DNA of 64,000 nucleotides from Nocardia flavorosea (lineage in GTDB: Bacteria > Actinomycetota > Actinomycetes > Mycobacteriales > Mycobacteriaceae). Within the stretch, counting starts at the first letter, position 1. Each line of letters starts with the position of its first letter. The DNA is taken from contig NZ_JADLQL010000002.1 in assembly GCF_015477805.1 (NCBI RefSeq), positions 992,001-1,056,000 on the forward strand, given 5' to 3'. This document shows, piece after piece, positions 36,774 to 45,373 of the stretch. A model generated the notes under the pieces. It saw nothing but the letters and a program-made list of their open reading frames with translations, was not told the DNA's origin and made no database searches. Both the position numbers and the translations under genes were made by a program.

Positions 36774-37325
36774 ATGTCCAATCATCCGGAGAGCCCCCGC
36801 AGCAAATTTCACGGATTACTGCACGATCAAATTCGGCACGAGTTCAATGCCGAGCATCAGTACATCGCCATCGCCGTCTGGTACGACAACGCAGACCTGC
36901 CACAACTGGCGAAGCGGTTCTACGCACAGGCGGTCGAGGAACGCAATCACGCGATGATGATCGTCCAGTATTTCCTGGATCGGGATATCAGCGTCGACAT
37001 TTCCGGCGTCGACGCAGCAAAGTCTCATTTCGAGAATGCCCGCGAGCCGATCGCACTGGCACTCGATCAGGAGAAAACCGTTACCGACCAGATTGTCCAG
37101 CTGGCGAGCACCGCACGCGAAGAAGGCGATTATCTGGGCGAGCAGTTCATGCAGTGGTTCCTCAAGGAACAGGTCGAGGAAGTCGCGAAGATGACCACGC
37201 TGCTGACCGTCGCCGACCGCGCCGGGTCGAATCTGTTCGATCTCGAGGAGTTCATCGCCCGCGAGATGAGCGACGACCCGACCTATGCACCGGGTTCGCC
37301 GTCGGTGGCCGGCGGCCACATCTGA
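36774..37325 (+). CDS. bfrB: Ferritin BfrB
   Basis: The 183-residue protein closely resembles mycobacterial BfrB (Rv3841). Ferroxidase ligands are present: Glu23, Glu56 and His59 (EERNH), the helix C Glu in DQEKTVTDQ, and the helix D cluster KEQVEEV. It oxidises Fe(II) and stores iron in a 24-subunit shell. There is no haem-binding Met as in true bacterioferritins, so it is a ferritin despite the gene name. Two iron-box-like repeats upstream suggest iron-dependent activation. The ribosome site (AAGG) is close to the ATG. Confidence 0.95.
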   Translation: MSNHPESPRSKFHGLLHDQIRHEFNAEHQYIAIAVWYDNADLPQLAKRFYAQAVEERNHAMMIVQYFLDRDISVDISGVDAAKSHFENAREPIALALDQEKTVTDQIVQLASTAREEGDYLGEQFMQWFLKEQVEEVAKMTTLLTVADRAGSNLFDLEEFIAREMSDDPTYAPGSPSVAGGHI

Positions 37326-37601
37326 CAGAGCGGACAGCCCAGCCCGAAGCCGAGCAACCGCCGCTGATGCGGAGGGCTCGGACGGTGGCTCGCAGGTTGT
37401 TTCCCGGGTGATGAATGGGAGCATCGGCCGTCCCGGCCTACTGCGCCGAGGTCGGGCGGCCGATGCTCCAGCACGTCAGCCGGCGCCGGGTCGTGTGTCG
37501 GCTGACGTTCGTCGCCGGGGGGTTCCAGAAACGGCGACCCCTGAAACCTAGCGGAGATCAGCTTCGGAAAGAAGGGTTTTTCGGAAAATTCTCCGTTTTA
37601 T

Positions 37602-38522
37602 TCAGCGGAGCGTGACCTGACGCGACCGCAGCCCGTCTCGCGACCGTCGCTGCTCCGAGGTCAGCGGAGCGTCGACCGCCAGCGCTTCCGCCAAACGTTC
37701 ACCGAATTCCGTTGCCGGGGCGGCCAATTCGCTCACATGACGCTCAGGGTCGAGATCGAAGACCGGCACCAGCAATCCATGGGTGCGGAACGAACCGGCG
37801 AACCGCGAACCCGCACCGAGATGCAGACCGCCCGCCGCGTGCAGCCGCGCCAGCGCCAACATCAGATCATCTTCCGACTCCGGCCGCACCCAGCGCAGAT
37901 GGGCCTTCTCGCCCGCATCCACCCACCAGGGCGCACCGATCGCCCCGGACCCCAGATCCAGGCGATCCGACGGCATGATGGCCTCTTTGGCCTGTTCGAT
38001 AGTGGCGGCGATCTGCGGCTCCGGCTGCACGCCTTCCGGCACCCACCAATCGAAATCCTGGTGCACCACCAGATCCAGTGCCGCATCCGCCACAACCACA
38101 TCGGACAGCGCGGGCCCGCCCGGCGCGGCATGCGCGACCGCCAGCGAATCACCGGGTTCGGCGGACTGCGACCACAGAATCGACGCCGCGATATCCGCGG
38201 CCGGATCGCTCGTCGGCGCCTGCACCTGCATACCGACGTATCCGGTCGGCGTATCACCGGCACGCACCAGCGCCGCCACCGCGCCCGGCAGAACCGTCGC
38301 CAGGACTACCGGGCGCTCGGCGGCGACACCGGGAGCAAGCACCAACTCGGCGGTCGCCGACGGAACGAACTCGCGCAGCGCGACCAGATCGCATTCGGCG
38401 GCCAGTCCCTCGAAAGGACGGGCGACGGCCGTTTCGGCCTCCTGCAACGCCGCCCGCCGCTCGGCCAGACGCTGGGCCCGGTTGCCGCCGGGTTTCGGAC
38501 TATTGCGTTTGCTCTTACCCAC
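37602..38522 (-). CDS. DUF5926 family protein
   Basis: The 306-residue protein starts with a basic, Lys/Arg-rich tail (MGKSKRNSPKPGGNRAQRLAERRAALQ) and continues with a globular acidic domain that includes HQDFDWWVPEGV and a long SEDDLMLALARLHAAGGLHLG helix. This is the DUF5926 pattern, widespread in actinobacteria and of unknown function. The basic N-terminus and lack of a signal peptide suggest a cytoplasmic nucleic-acid- or ribosome-associated protein, but that is inference. The GTG start at 38522 precedes the conserved GKSKRN. Confidence 0.85.
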   Translation of the reverse strand: MGKSKRNSPKPGGNRAQRLAERRAALQEAETAVARPFEGLAAECDLVALREFVPSATAELVLAPGVAAERPVVLATVLPGAVAALVRAGDTPTGYVGMQVQAPTSDPAADIAASILWSQSAEPGDSLAVAHAAPGGPALSDVVVADAALDLVVHQDFDWWVPEGVQPEPQIAATIEQAKEAIMPSDRLDLGSGAIGAPWWVDAGEKAHLRWVRPESEDDLMLALARLHAAGGLHLGAGSRFAGSFRTHGLLVPVFDLDPERHVSELAAPATEFGERLAEALAVDAPLTSEQRRSRDGLRSRQVTLR

Positions 38523-38600
38523 GGCTGGTCAAATTACACGGCATACCGGCCCACCGGCCGCAGGCCACTCGGTATCGGCAGCCAGCGGGTACCGGCGCGT

Positions 38601-39386
38601 TCAGCGGTTGGCCAGTACGGCCTTTGCCCGGCCCGGATGGTTCGTCGCCACCCAGCTCACCCCGAGATCCGCGCACAGCGCTATATCGTCCGGTTCGTCG
38701 ACTGTCCAGCAGTAGGTGGCCCGGCCGGCCGCGGCGGCCTTGTCCACCAGGTCGGGATGCTCGCGCAGCGTTTTCACCGAGGGACCGACCGCGGTCGCAC
38801 CCACCGTCGTCGCCGCACTACCCCCGAGGTAGCGGGAAGATTCACCGAGCAGCACGGTCGGCAGCAACGGCGCCGCCCGGCGGATCCGCCACACCGCGGT
38901 CGCCGCGAACGACATCACCACCGCCCGTGAATGGGCAGCCGACGCGGGGGTGGCGATCCCAAAACGCTGCAGTTCGGCCAGTACCTTGTTCTCCACCAGC
39001 GATCCGTATCGGACCGGGTGTTTGGTCTCGATGAACAGTTTCGTCGGGCGGCTGCGCCAATCCAGCACCAGGCCGATGAGTTCGCTCAGCGTGAGCACAC
39101 CGGCCGGGGACCCGTCACCGAAATCCAGTTCCTTCAGCTCGGCCAGCGTCAGCTCGCTGACCAATCCGGTACCACTGGAGGTGCGGTCCACCGTGCGGTC
39201 GTGCACGCAGACCAGATGACCGTCGCGGGTGAGCCGGACATCGCATTCGACCCCGTCGGCGCCCTCTTCCAGCGCCAGTTCGTAGGCCGCCAGCGTATGT
39301 TCCGGCCGCGCCGCCGAGGCGCCGCGATGCGCGACCACGAACGGTGCGCGCGGGCCCTGGACCGACTGGTCGCTGTGCTCGCTCAC
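38601..39386 (-). CDS. glpQ: Glycerophosphodiester phosphodiesterase
   Basis: The 261-residue protein has the GDPD active-site order: AHRGASAARPEHT (catalytic His, with the usual PEN read as PEH), GVECDVRLTRDGHLVCVHD (metal Glu and Asp, second His), FIETKHP and CWTVDEP. It hydrolyses glycerophosphodiesters from phospholipid turnover to glycerol-3-phosphate and an alcohol. No signal peptide is visible, so it is probably cytosolic. The GTG overlaps the stop of the upstream DUF4328 gene, and both sit as in Rv3842c-Rv3843c. Confidence 0.94.
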   Translation of the reverse strand: MSEHSDQSVQGPRAPFVVAHRGASAARPEHTLAAYELALEEGADGVECDVRLTRDGHLVCVHDRTVDRTSSGTGLVSELTLAELKELDFGDGSPAGVLTLSELIGLVLDWRSRPTKLFIETKHPVRYGSLVENKVLAELQRFGIATPASAAHSRAVVMSFAATAVWRIRRAAPLLPTVLLGESSRYLGGSAATTVGATAVGPSVKTLREHPDLVDKAAAAGRATYCWTVDEPDDIALCADLGVSWVATNHPGRAKAVLANR

Positions 39387-40429
39387 TGGGCCACAACCTC
39401 CTGTGCTCGGCCGGCACCGTCCCGGGAATCTGCTGTCGCGGCGTCCGGCGCAGTGCTCACCGTAGCGGCACCGCTCGGGTGCACCGGTTCGATCAGCGGT
39501 GTGGCCGGGTCGACGGCCACCACCCAGCGGTGCGCGAGCCGGTCGCGGCCGCTCAGGTCACGCCCTTCGACCGTGCGCACGACCCAGAGGGTCAGCACGG
39601 CCACGGCGGCGGCGGCGAGATCGGTGAGCGCGGTGAAGAGCACGCCGTCGGCCTCGGCCTGCAGCGAATCGGCGGTCCGCCAGAACAGCGCCGCCACCGA
39701 GAGCAGTCCGCCGAGGACCCACACCGCCCACCAGATCCGCACGGCCTGCAGCGGGCGCGGGTCATCGCGTCCGGCGAGTATTTCCGAGAGGAACACGCCG
39801 GGCCAGATCAGGTTCACCACCGGGATCAGGCAGCCGAGCGCCAGGGTGCGCGGTGAACGCGGGTCCCGGCGGCCGGCCGCGGCGAACGCGGCGCGCCGCA
39901 CCTCGATCAGCCACCCCAGTGCGGCCGCCGCGGCGACCAGGGCCATGATCAGCGCGAACAGCGCGGCGGTATTCACGAGCGCGTCGGAGAACCACAGCAG
40001 CGGCGGTTCGATCAACCGGGTGCGGTTGCGCAGCAGGATCAGATATCGGCCCAGTTCGGCCACGGCGGCCAGACCGAACAGCACCGCGGTGGCGAGCAAT
40101 GCGGGGTACACCCAGCGGGCGAGCGTGCTCAACGGCCGGGGGTGCTCCCCGCGCTCGGCGGGTACCGGGTGGTCCCGCAACCCCCAGCGCGGAATCTCGG
40201 TGTACCGGGGAGTCTCGGCCGATGCCTGCTCGGTTGCGGCGGTAGGTCCGGAACGGTCGAGGCGACCGGGGCGGCGGGCGACCCAGCGATAATTACGGCG
40301 CTGCGGCGGAGCGTCGATCGGCCCCGGGGACAGCAGCACACCGCGGCATCGTGGGCACCAGTGCATCGGCGTGCCCTGCACCGCCCAGCGTGTACCGCAG
40401 CGGGCACAAGGCTGCACCACCGTACTCAC
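39383..40429 (-). CDS. DUF4328 membrane protein with N-terminal zinc ribbon (Rv3843c-like)
   Basis: The 348-residue protein starts with a zinc-ribbon-like pair (CARCGTRW and CPRCRG), followed by a flexible region to about residue 105. About six membrane helices follow, including the DUF4328 stretch WLIEVRRAAFAAAG and CLIPVVNLIWPGVFLSEI. Function is unknown. The gene overlaps glpQ by four bases, so the two are co-translated; the last 40 residues are Ala/Thr-rich. A GTG at 40429 opens the frame immediately before the zinc ribbon. Confidence 0.88.
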   Translation of the reverse strand: MSTVVQPCARCGTRWAVQGTPMHWCPRCRGVLLSPGPIDAPPQRRNYRWVARRPGRLDRSGPTAATEQASAETPRYTEIPRWGLRDHPVPAERGEHPRPLSTLARWVYPALLATAVLFGLAAVAELGRYLILLRNRTRLIEPPLLWFSDALVNTAALFALIMALVAAAAALGWLIEVRRAAFAAAGRRDPRSPRTLALGCLIPVVNLIWPGVFLSEILAGRDDPRPLQAVRIWWAVWVLGGLLSVAALFWRTADSLQAEADGVLFTALTDLAAAAVAVLTLWVVRTVEGRDLSGRDRLAHRWVVAVDPATPLIEPVHPSGAATVSTAPDAATADSRDGAGRAQEVVAQ

Positions 40430-40447
40430 CGCGCACCTCGCAATTCG

Positions 40448-40816
40448 TCAGTAGATCTTCGCGGGCCCGGGGCCCTCGCCGGCCAGCGGGCGGCCGAGCT
40501 GCTGCCAGGCCACCATCCCGCCTGCCACGTTGACCGCTTCGTATCCGATGTTCACCAGGTACTTGACCGCCTCCATCGAGCGGCCGCCCTGCCGGCAGAC
40601 GACATACAGGTCGGCGTCCGGGTCCAGTTCGCCGTAGCGCGCCGGGATATCGGACAGGGGGATGTGCACGGCACCGGGCGCATGGCCGAGCTGCCATTCA
40701 TCGTCTTCACGCACATCGAGCAGGACAGCGGCAGCCGCCTCCGCCTGCCCGGGCGGATGATCGAATTCGGCCGGTACGGCCTCGACCGATACCGACGGGA
40801 CCCCGAAGCTCGTCAC
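40448..40816 (-). CDS. Rhodanese-like domain protein
   Basis: The 122-residue single-domain protein has the rhodanese layout LLDVREDDEWQLGHAPGAVHIPLSD, and the active-site loop VCRQGGRS with the nucleophilic Cys. It would carry a persulfide sulfur for transfer in the cytosol; the acceptor is unknown. The GTG at 40816 gives a start close to the first beta strand, and a longer upstream frame looks non-coding. It lies 18 bp before the DUF4328-glpQ pair and may be cotranscribed with it. Confidence 0.92.
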   Translation of the reverse strand: MTSFGVPSVSVEAVPAEFDHPPGQAEAAAAVLLDVREDDEWQLGHAPGAVHIPLSDIPARYGELDPDADLYVVCRQGGRSMEAVKYLVNIGYEAVNVAGGMVAWQQLGRPLAGEGPGPAKIY

Positions 40817-41293
40817 GTTACTGATCCTGCCACAAGCGCCGGTACCGCCGCCGGGTCCGGGGCGACCGCCCGCGAGCAGGCCCGCATCGCCGACAAGTGT
40901 TCCGAAACTGTCCGGACCGAACCGACACGCCGGACGGTGCCGAAAATTCGCCGAATCGGGAGATCGCGGCGATCCGGTTCTGCACCCGCAGCTACCGGTG
41001 ATGGGCAATCTGCATAATTCGCATCGAGTTCGGACACGATCAGCTACCATTCAGCGCACCATTATCCCAGGTTCCCCGGATCAACGGCTCGACCTGCGGT
41101 AACGGTGGACCCGAACGGCCGATCCGGTACTCCCCTCCAAAAATCCCGGAGCGGCCGTCCGGCCACCGCATCGAGCCGCGCCCCGGCGCGACCCGATAAC
41201 CAGTTGGACGCCGCCGACGCCGAATCGGTTCCACCGGAACCGGAAAAACCGAAAATCCCCTGATCCCAGCGCTGATCTCGGTAATCTGACGCC
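40817..41293. other. Divergent spacer, no gene seen
   Basis: The 477-bp region separates the rhodanese gene from the divergent hypothetical gene at 41294. Frames crossing it are Arg/Gly/Ser-rich and lack ribosome sites. No operator or RNA element is recognised; both promoters should be here. Confidence 0.5.
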
Positions 41294-41932
41294 ATGACAT
41301 CGACCAGGGGGTTACTCGACGAATTGGACAAGGCCGGTCTCGACACAGCACTCTCGGAGGCCGGGTGTCTGGGCTTGACAGTCGATTCCGCGACGAAGCG
41401 ACTGGAACTCGACCTCGAGGTACTGAGCCTGCCGGAGCAAATCGCCGGCATATCCATCGTGGACGCGGTGCCGGATACGGAGGCGGAGCGGGTACGGCTC
41501 ACCTTCCACGGGGTCACGAGAATTGCCGCGTCGTTGCGGATACAGCGATGGGATGACCTGGAACCGCGAATCCTGCCACTGGAGCTCACCGGCCTCGAGG
41601 CCGCGGTGGCCAGTTTCGGCGGCAGCCGGCTCCACGGCTGGGAATTCATCGACCTGGACGACAGCTGCTGGACGCTGTGGAGCGAGCTGCTCAGTTTCGA
41701 CACCACCATCGACACCCGCATCGCCCGGCACGTCCTGGAATTCTCCCAGGAGGAAGGGGTCGATCCGCGCGAACTCGATATCCGGGTCTGGTTCGATTCC
41801 GTTTCCGCACAACGTGCGAACGGGGAAACCATCCCGCTGCCCGACCTGGTCTCCGGGTCGCAGCGCTGGTGGGCCGCCCACGACAAGGGCGATCCACGCG
41901 CTTCCCACCCCGGTATCGCGCCACCCCTGTGA
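41294..41932 (+). CDS. Hypothetical protein
   Basis: I do not recognise this 212-residue protein. It is acidic, without signal peptide or membrane helix, and has a beta-rich centre ([17 protein letters not shown]) and a run of aromatic residues ([19 protein letters not shown]). The composition looks like a real soluble protein. It is about 200 bp upstream of sodA on the same strand, but separated by what is probably the sodA promoter. Confidence 0.7.
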   Translation: MTSTRGLLDELDKAGLDTALSEAGCLGLTVDSATKRLELDLEVLSLPEQIAGISIVDAVPDTEAERVRLTFHGVTRIAASLRIQRWDDLEPRILPLELTGLEAAVASFGGSRLHGWEFIDLDDSCWTLWSELLSFDTTIDTRIARHVLEFSQEEGVDPRELDIRVWFDSVSAQRANGETIPLPDLVSGSQRWWAAHDKGDPRASHPGIAPPL

Positions 41933-42131
41933 CCCGACTCCCGATGCGGCCGAGCGGGGTCCGCCGGGAATCGTCGGCCGGAGCGGGCCTATCACAGGAC
42001 CGGAACAAAAATGGTCGGTTTCGGTCGGATGTGGAATGGTGGGGTGTCGGGGCGAGTTGGACCGATCGGGTGTACGAATGGTCGGGAGCATCCCGTACAG
42101 GACGCGCTCGACCCGACAAGGAAGGGACATC

Positions 42132-42755
42132 GTGGCTGAGTACACGCTGCCAGATCTGGATTACGACTACGGCGCCCTGGAGCCGCATATCTCCGGGCAG
42201 ATCAACGAGATTCACCACTCCAAGCATCACGCGACCTATGTCGCCGGGGTGAACACCGCGCTGGAGAAGCTCGAAGCCGCGCGCGAAGCCGGTGATCACG
42301 GCGCCATCTTCCTGCACGAGAAGAACCTCGCATTCCACCTGGGCGGTCACGTCAACCACTCCATCTGGTGGAAGAACCTCTCCCCCAACGGCGGCGACAA
42401 GCCGACCGGCGAGCTGGCGGCCGCCATCGACGACCAGTTCGGTTCGTTCGACAAGTTCCGCGCGCAGTTCACCGCCGCGGCCAACGGCCTGCAGGGCTCC
42501 GGCTGGGCGGTGCTCGGCTACGACACCCTCGGCCAGAAGCTGCTGACCTTCCAGCTCTACGACCAGCAGGCCAACGTTCCGCTGGGCATCATCCCGCTGC
42601 TGCAGGTCGATATGTGGGAGCACGCCTTCTACCTGCAGTACAAGAACGTCAAGGCCGACTATGTGAAGGCCTTCTGGAACGTGGTCAACTGGGCCGACGT
42701 CCAGGAGCGTTTCGCCAAGGCCACCAGCCAGGCGAAGGGCCTCATTTTCGGCTGA
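42132..42755 (+). CDS. sodA: Superoxide dismutase (Mn/Fe type, probably Mn)
   Basis: The 207-residue enzyme dismutates superoxide. Metal ligands are His28, His76, Asp160 and His164 (DMWEH). Residue 145 is Gln ([11 protein letters not shown]), whereas the iron enzyme of M. tuberculosis has His at this place; Gln there is associated with manganese enzymes, so Mn is predicted. There is no signal peptide, as in the mycobacterial enzyme that is exported without one. The GTG at 42132 with GAAGGGA in front gives the conserved [15 protein letters not shown] start. A strong terminator follows. Confidence 0.96.
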   Translation: MAEYTLPDLDYDYGALEPHISGQINEIHHSKHHATYVAGVNTALEKLEAAREAGDHGAIFLHEKNLAFHLGGHVNHSIWWKNLSPNGGDKPTGELAAAIDDQFGSFDKFRAQFTAAANGLQGSGWAVLGYDTLGQKLLTFQLYDQQANVPLGIIPLLQVDMWEHAFYLQYKNVKADYVKAFWNVVNWADVQERFAKATSQAKGLIFG

Positions 42756-42826
42756 TCGCCGGCGTCGTATCACCGGTTCGGATTCCGCCGGGAACGGCCC
42801 GACCCGATGCCGGTTGACATATAACG

Positions 42827-42866
42827 CGCCGAGCCCGCGGACCGTGCGGTCCGCGGGCTTTCGGCG
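42827..42866 (+). terminator. Intrinsic terminator of sodA
   Basis: AGCCCGCGGACC (42832-42843) and GGTCCGCGGGCT (42848-42859) form a perfect 12-bp stem with a GTGC tetraloop, followed by TTT; an outer CGCCG/CGGCG pair extends it. Confidence 0.85.
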
Positions 42867-42978
42867 TTATCGGGTGACCTGGCACTCTCTGGTACTTGTG
42901 TGCCAGACAACTTCTGGTAGATGCTCGAACGGCATAACAGATGGGCAAGGCCGCCCCGGTAACCGTGCGGGAGGCAGT

Positions 42979-43506
42979 ATGCGCGGCAATGGTCAGATCG
43001 GCGTGACGCCGTTCCACGCGGGCGGAACACTGCGCGGTTTCGTGATCTCCGGACGCTGGCCGGATACCACCAAGGAGTGGTCGCAACTGCTGGTGCTCGC
43101 TGTCCGCGTCGCCTCCATGCCCGGCCTGCTCACCACCTCGACGGTCTTCGGAGTACGTGAGGAATTACCCGACGATCCGGCACCCGATACGGTCGGGCTG
43201 GTGATCGCCGAAGGCCCGGTACTGGGCGAGGAGGGCGTGCGACCCGGGCTTTTCGGCGAACACACCCCGCCCGCCCTGTTCATGCTGCATCCCCCGGCAG
43301 AAACCAATCCATCGCTACCGGAGTGCACCGGTGCGGCGTCCGGCTGCGTACTACTCCCCGGACTACCGCATCTGGGCCTCGAACACCGCGCCGCCTGGGC
43401 CGAAGCCGAAGCGGACGGCACGGTTACCGCCCTGGTCAGCCGGGTGGGATTGGATCCGATAAGCGATCCGGATACCGCGGTACTGGCCATGCTGCTGGCC
43501 GCCTGA
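42979..43506 (+). CDS. Hypothetical protein
   Basis: I do not recognise this 175-residue protein. It starts after GGGAGGCAGT with MRGNGQIGVTPFHAGG and has a beta-rich first half (TLRGFVISGRWPD, then LLVLAVRVASMPG) and a Pro-rich middle with two Cys. No signal peptide or membrane segment is visible. It lies between the sodA terminator and a convergent coiled-coil gene, so it is probably a single-gene unit. Confidence 0.65.
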   Translation: MRGNGQIGVTPFHAGGTLRGFVISGRWPDTTKEWSQLLVLAVRVASMPGLLTTSTVFGVREELPDDPAPDTVGLVIAEGPVLGEEGVRPGLFGEHTPPALFMLHPPAETNPSLPECTGAASGCVLLPGLPHLGLEHRAAWAEAEADGTVTALVSRVGLDPISDPDTAVLAMLLAA

Positions 43507-43649
43507 TCGCAGACCGAATAGTTCGCGGGCGCTCGGCCGTCCCATGAGCGACGGTTTTGCCGCAACGCCTTCACTCGGAAGGCTCATCACCGCCGGTCCG
43601 TAACCCTGCACAGGTGTACATGGTCCAGAACATTACGGCGGGTATACGG

Positions 43650-44003
43650 TCACTGGATCTTCGACAAGATCTCCGCGAGTTTGTCCATAACGGCCTGCTG
43701 ACCTTGTTGGAGGTTGGCAACGTCGGCGCGCAACCCCGTCTGACCGGCTTGCAGATTCCGCACGTCGGCGCGCAACTCCGTCTGACCGGCCTCGAGCCGG
43801 GCCTGTCCTGCTTCGAGTCGCCCCTGCCCCGCCTGTAGGTCCTGGATATCGGCATGCAGACTACCGAGCTCCCCCATGACCGCGTTGTGGTTGCTGTTGG
43901 TCCGCGCTCGCAGGATCCGGACCGATTCCGGCTCCTGGTCCCGCTCGTTGATCAACTGCACAACCTGGGCTTCCAGCACAGCCAAGCGGTTCTCGATCGA
44001 CAT
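43650..44003 (-). CDS. Small coiled-coil repeat protein
   Basis: The roughly 117-residue protein is almost entirely predicted coiled coil: an N-terminal helix (MSIENRLAVLEAQVVQLINE), then seven-residue repeats of the type LxAGQxx (LQAGQGR, LEAGQAR, LEAGQTE, LRADVRN, LQAGQTG, LRADVAN, LQQGQQA). It has no signal or membrane helix. It could oligomerise into a fibre or tether a partner, but none is nearby. The ATG at 44003 is preferred, with GAGAGG in front. Confidence 0.72.
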   Translation of the reverse strand: MSIENRLAVLEAQVVQLINERDQEPESVRILRARTNSNHNAVMGELGSLHADIQDLQAGQGRLEAGQARLEAGQTELRADVRNLQAGQTGLRADVANLQQGQQAVMDKLAEILSKIQ

Positions 44004-44349
44004 CTGACGGATCCTCTCGTTGATCGGTAGTGTACCGATCGACCGGGCCATCAGGCTTATGTCCGGTCTCACGGTTCCAGTGATCCGGCCTCTCTCGGAC
44101 CGGAAACATTTCGCACAACTCGCAAGGACATTTCGGCCACGCCGCGATCCGATTGTCGATGCCCTGCCCCTTCAGTTCAGGGTTCACGACCGGATTGCTG
44201 CAACGATGCCGTCGAACCGTTCCGGATGGCCGGACAACGGTTATCAGGGCCCCCTAACTATGCCGCTACCTTACCCAAACTTATTGGTGTAAGCCATCTT
44301 TCACGGTTGCGCAATTGCGACAGCGGTGTAGATGCGATAGGGTTGCCGA

Positions 44350-44468
44350 CAGCGAAGGGGAGTAGCCCCCAATCACGCGGTCGACATACTGACCTCGCCG
44401 CTGCGGCGGCGGTCCGGTCGCGTGAACCGGTCACCCGGTGGGCGAGACCTTCGGCCGGACAGCTATCG
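44350..44468 (+). ncRNA. yybP-ykoY manganese riboswitch
   Basis: The 5' block GGGGAGTAGCC (44357-44367) and the 3' block GCGAGACCTTCGGCC (44452-44466) are the conserved halves of the yybP-ykoY Mn(II) aptamer. CGAAGG (44353-44358) can pair with CCTTCG (44458-44463) as the closing P1 stem. The element lies about 60 bases before a GDT1-type transporter gene, a family that in several bacteria exports manganese under the same riboswitch. Found by eye; a covariance-model search would confirm it. Confidence 0.88.
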
Positions 44469-44473
44469 CGGTG

Positions 44474-44502
44474 CCGGCCGGAGGCGTCCTGCATCCGGCC
44501 GG
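44474..44502 (+). promoter_or_regulatory. Hairpin between riboswitch and start codon (possible expression platform)
   Basis: CCGGCCGGA (44474-44482) pairs with TCCGGCCGG (44494-44502) across an 11-base loop. No T-run follows, so it is unlikely to be an intrinsic terminator; it may act on translation or Rho access. The ribosome site CCCTGGAG precedes the ATG at 44530. Confidence 0.5.
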
Positions 44503-44529
44503 TGAACCGGAGGATCGGGAGCCCTGGAG

Positions 44530-45240
44530 ATGATCGCCACCATCGGACTCGCCATCGGTATCGTTTTCCTGGCCGAACTGGGCGATAAGTCCCAGCTCAT
44601 GGCGTTGACCTTTGCCCTGCGTTATCGCTGGTGGGTGGTGCTCGGCGGGATCACCGCAGCCACTGCCGCCGTGCACGTGCTGCCGGTCGCCATCGGGCAT
44701 TTCCTCGGTTCCGCCCTGCCCACGACGGCCATCGCCTGGATCGCGGCGGTGACCTTCCTCGCAGTCGGCGTCTGGACGCTGCGCGAACTCGCCGGCGACG
44801 ACGACGGCGAACCGGCACCCCCGCGGTTCGCCACCGCCGCGCCCTTCTTCGTAGTGCTCTCGGCCTTCCTCCTGGCCGAGCTCGGCGACCGCACCATGTT
44901 CGCCACGGCCGCGCTCGCCACCGACAACAACTGGGCCGGGGTCTGGCTGGGATCGACCATCGGGATGGTCGCGGCCGATGCGCTGGCCATCGGCGCCGGC
45001 ATTCTGCTGGGCAAGCACCTCCCCGAACGGGCCATCGGATTCGGTTCGGGGCTGCTGTTCCTGTTCATCGGCGCACTGACTGCCGTGAACACCGCGGTCC
45101 CCGAGATCGGCCTGCTACCGGCGATCGGTCTCGCACTGGCCGCGCCCGCCGCGGCGGCCGTGACGCTGTGGTGGCTGCACACTCGCCGAATGGCCCGGGA
45201 AATGGCGATGACCTCGACAGACGCCGCGGAGATCGACTAA
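44530..45240 (+). CDS. GDT1/TMEM165 (UPF0016) family transporter, probable manganese exporter
   Basis: The 236-residue protein has six or seven membrane helices and the two signature motifs ExGDKS (Glu16, AELGDKSQ) and ExGDRT (Glu117, AELGDRTM) that line the ion path in this family. Members move Mn(II), and in eukaryotes also Ca(II), against protons. The manganese riboswitch in its leader makes Mn export the likely function: high Mn should switch it on. The ATG at 44530 follows CCCTGGAG. Confidence 0.92.
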   Translation: MIATIGLAIGIVFLAELGDKSQLMALTFALRYRWWVVLGGITAATAAVHVLPVAIGHFLGSALPTTAIAWIAAVTFLAVGVWTLRELAGDDDGEPAPPRFATAAPFFVVLSAFLLAELGDRTMFATAALATDNNWAGVWLGSTIGMVAADALAIGAGILLGKHLPERAIGFGSGLLFLFIGALTAVNTAVPEIGLLPAIGLALAAPAAAAVTLWWLHTRRMAREMAMTSTDAAEID

Positions 45241-45373
45241 CGGCGAGTCGGCGGACAGCACTAGCATCCGCGCCGGCTCGATGCAAGGGGACCGTCCACG
45301 ACTCCGGTGCATCCACCGGTTAGGGTGCAATTGACGTTAGGCCAACTGGCTTGTCACGAACGAGAGGACCATC

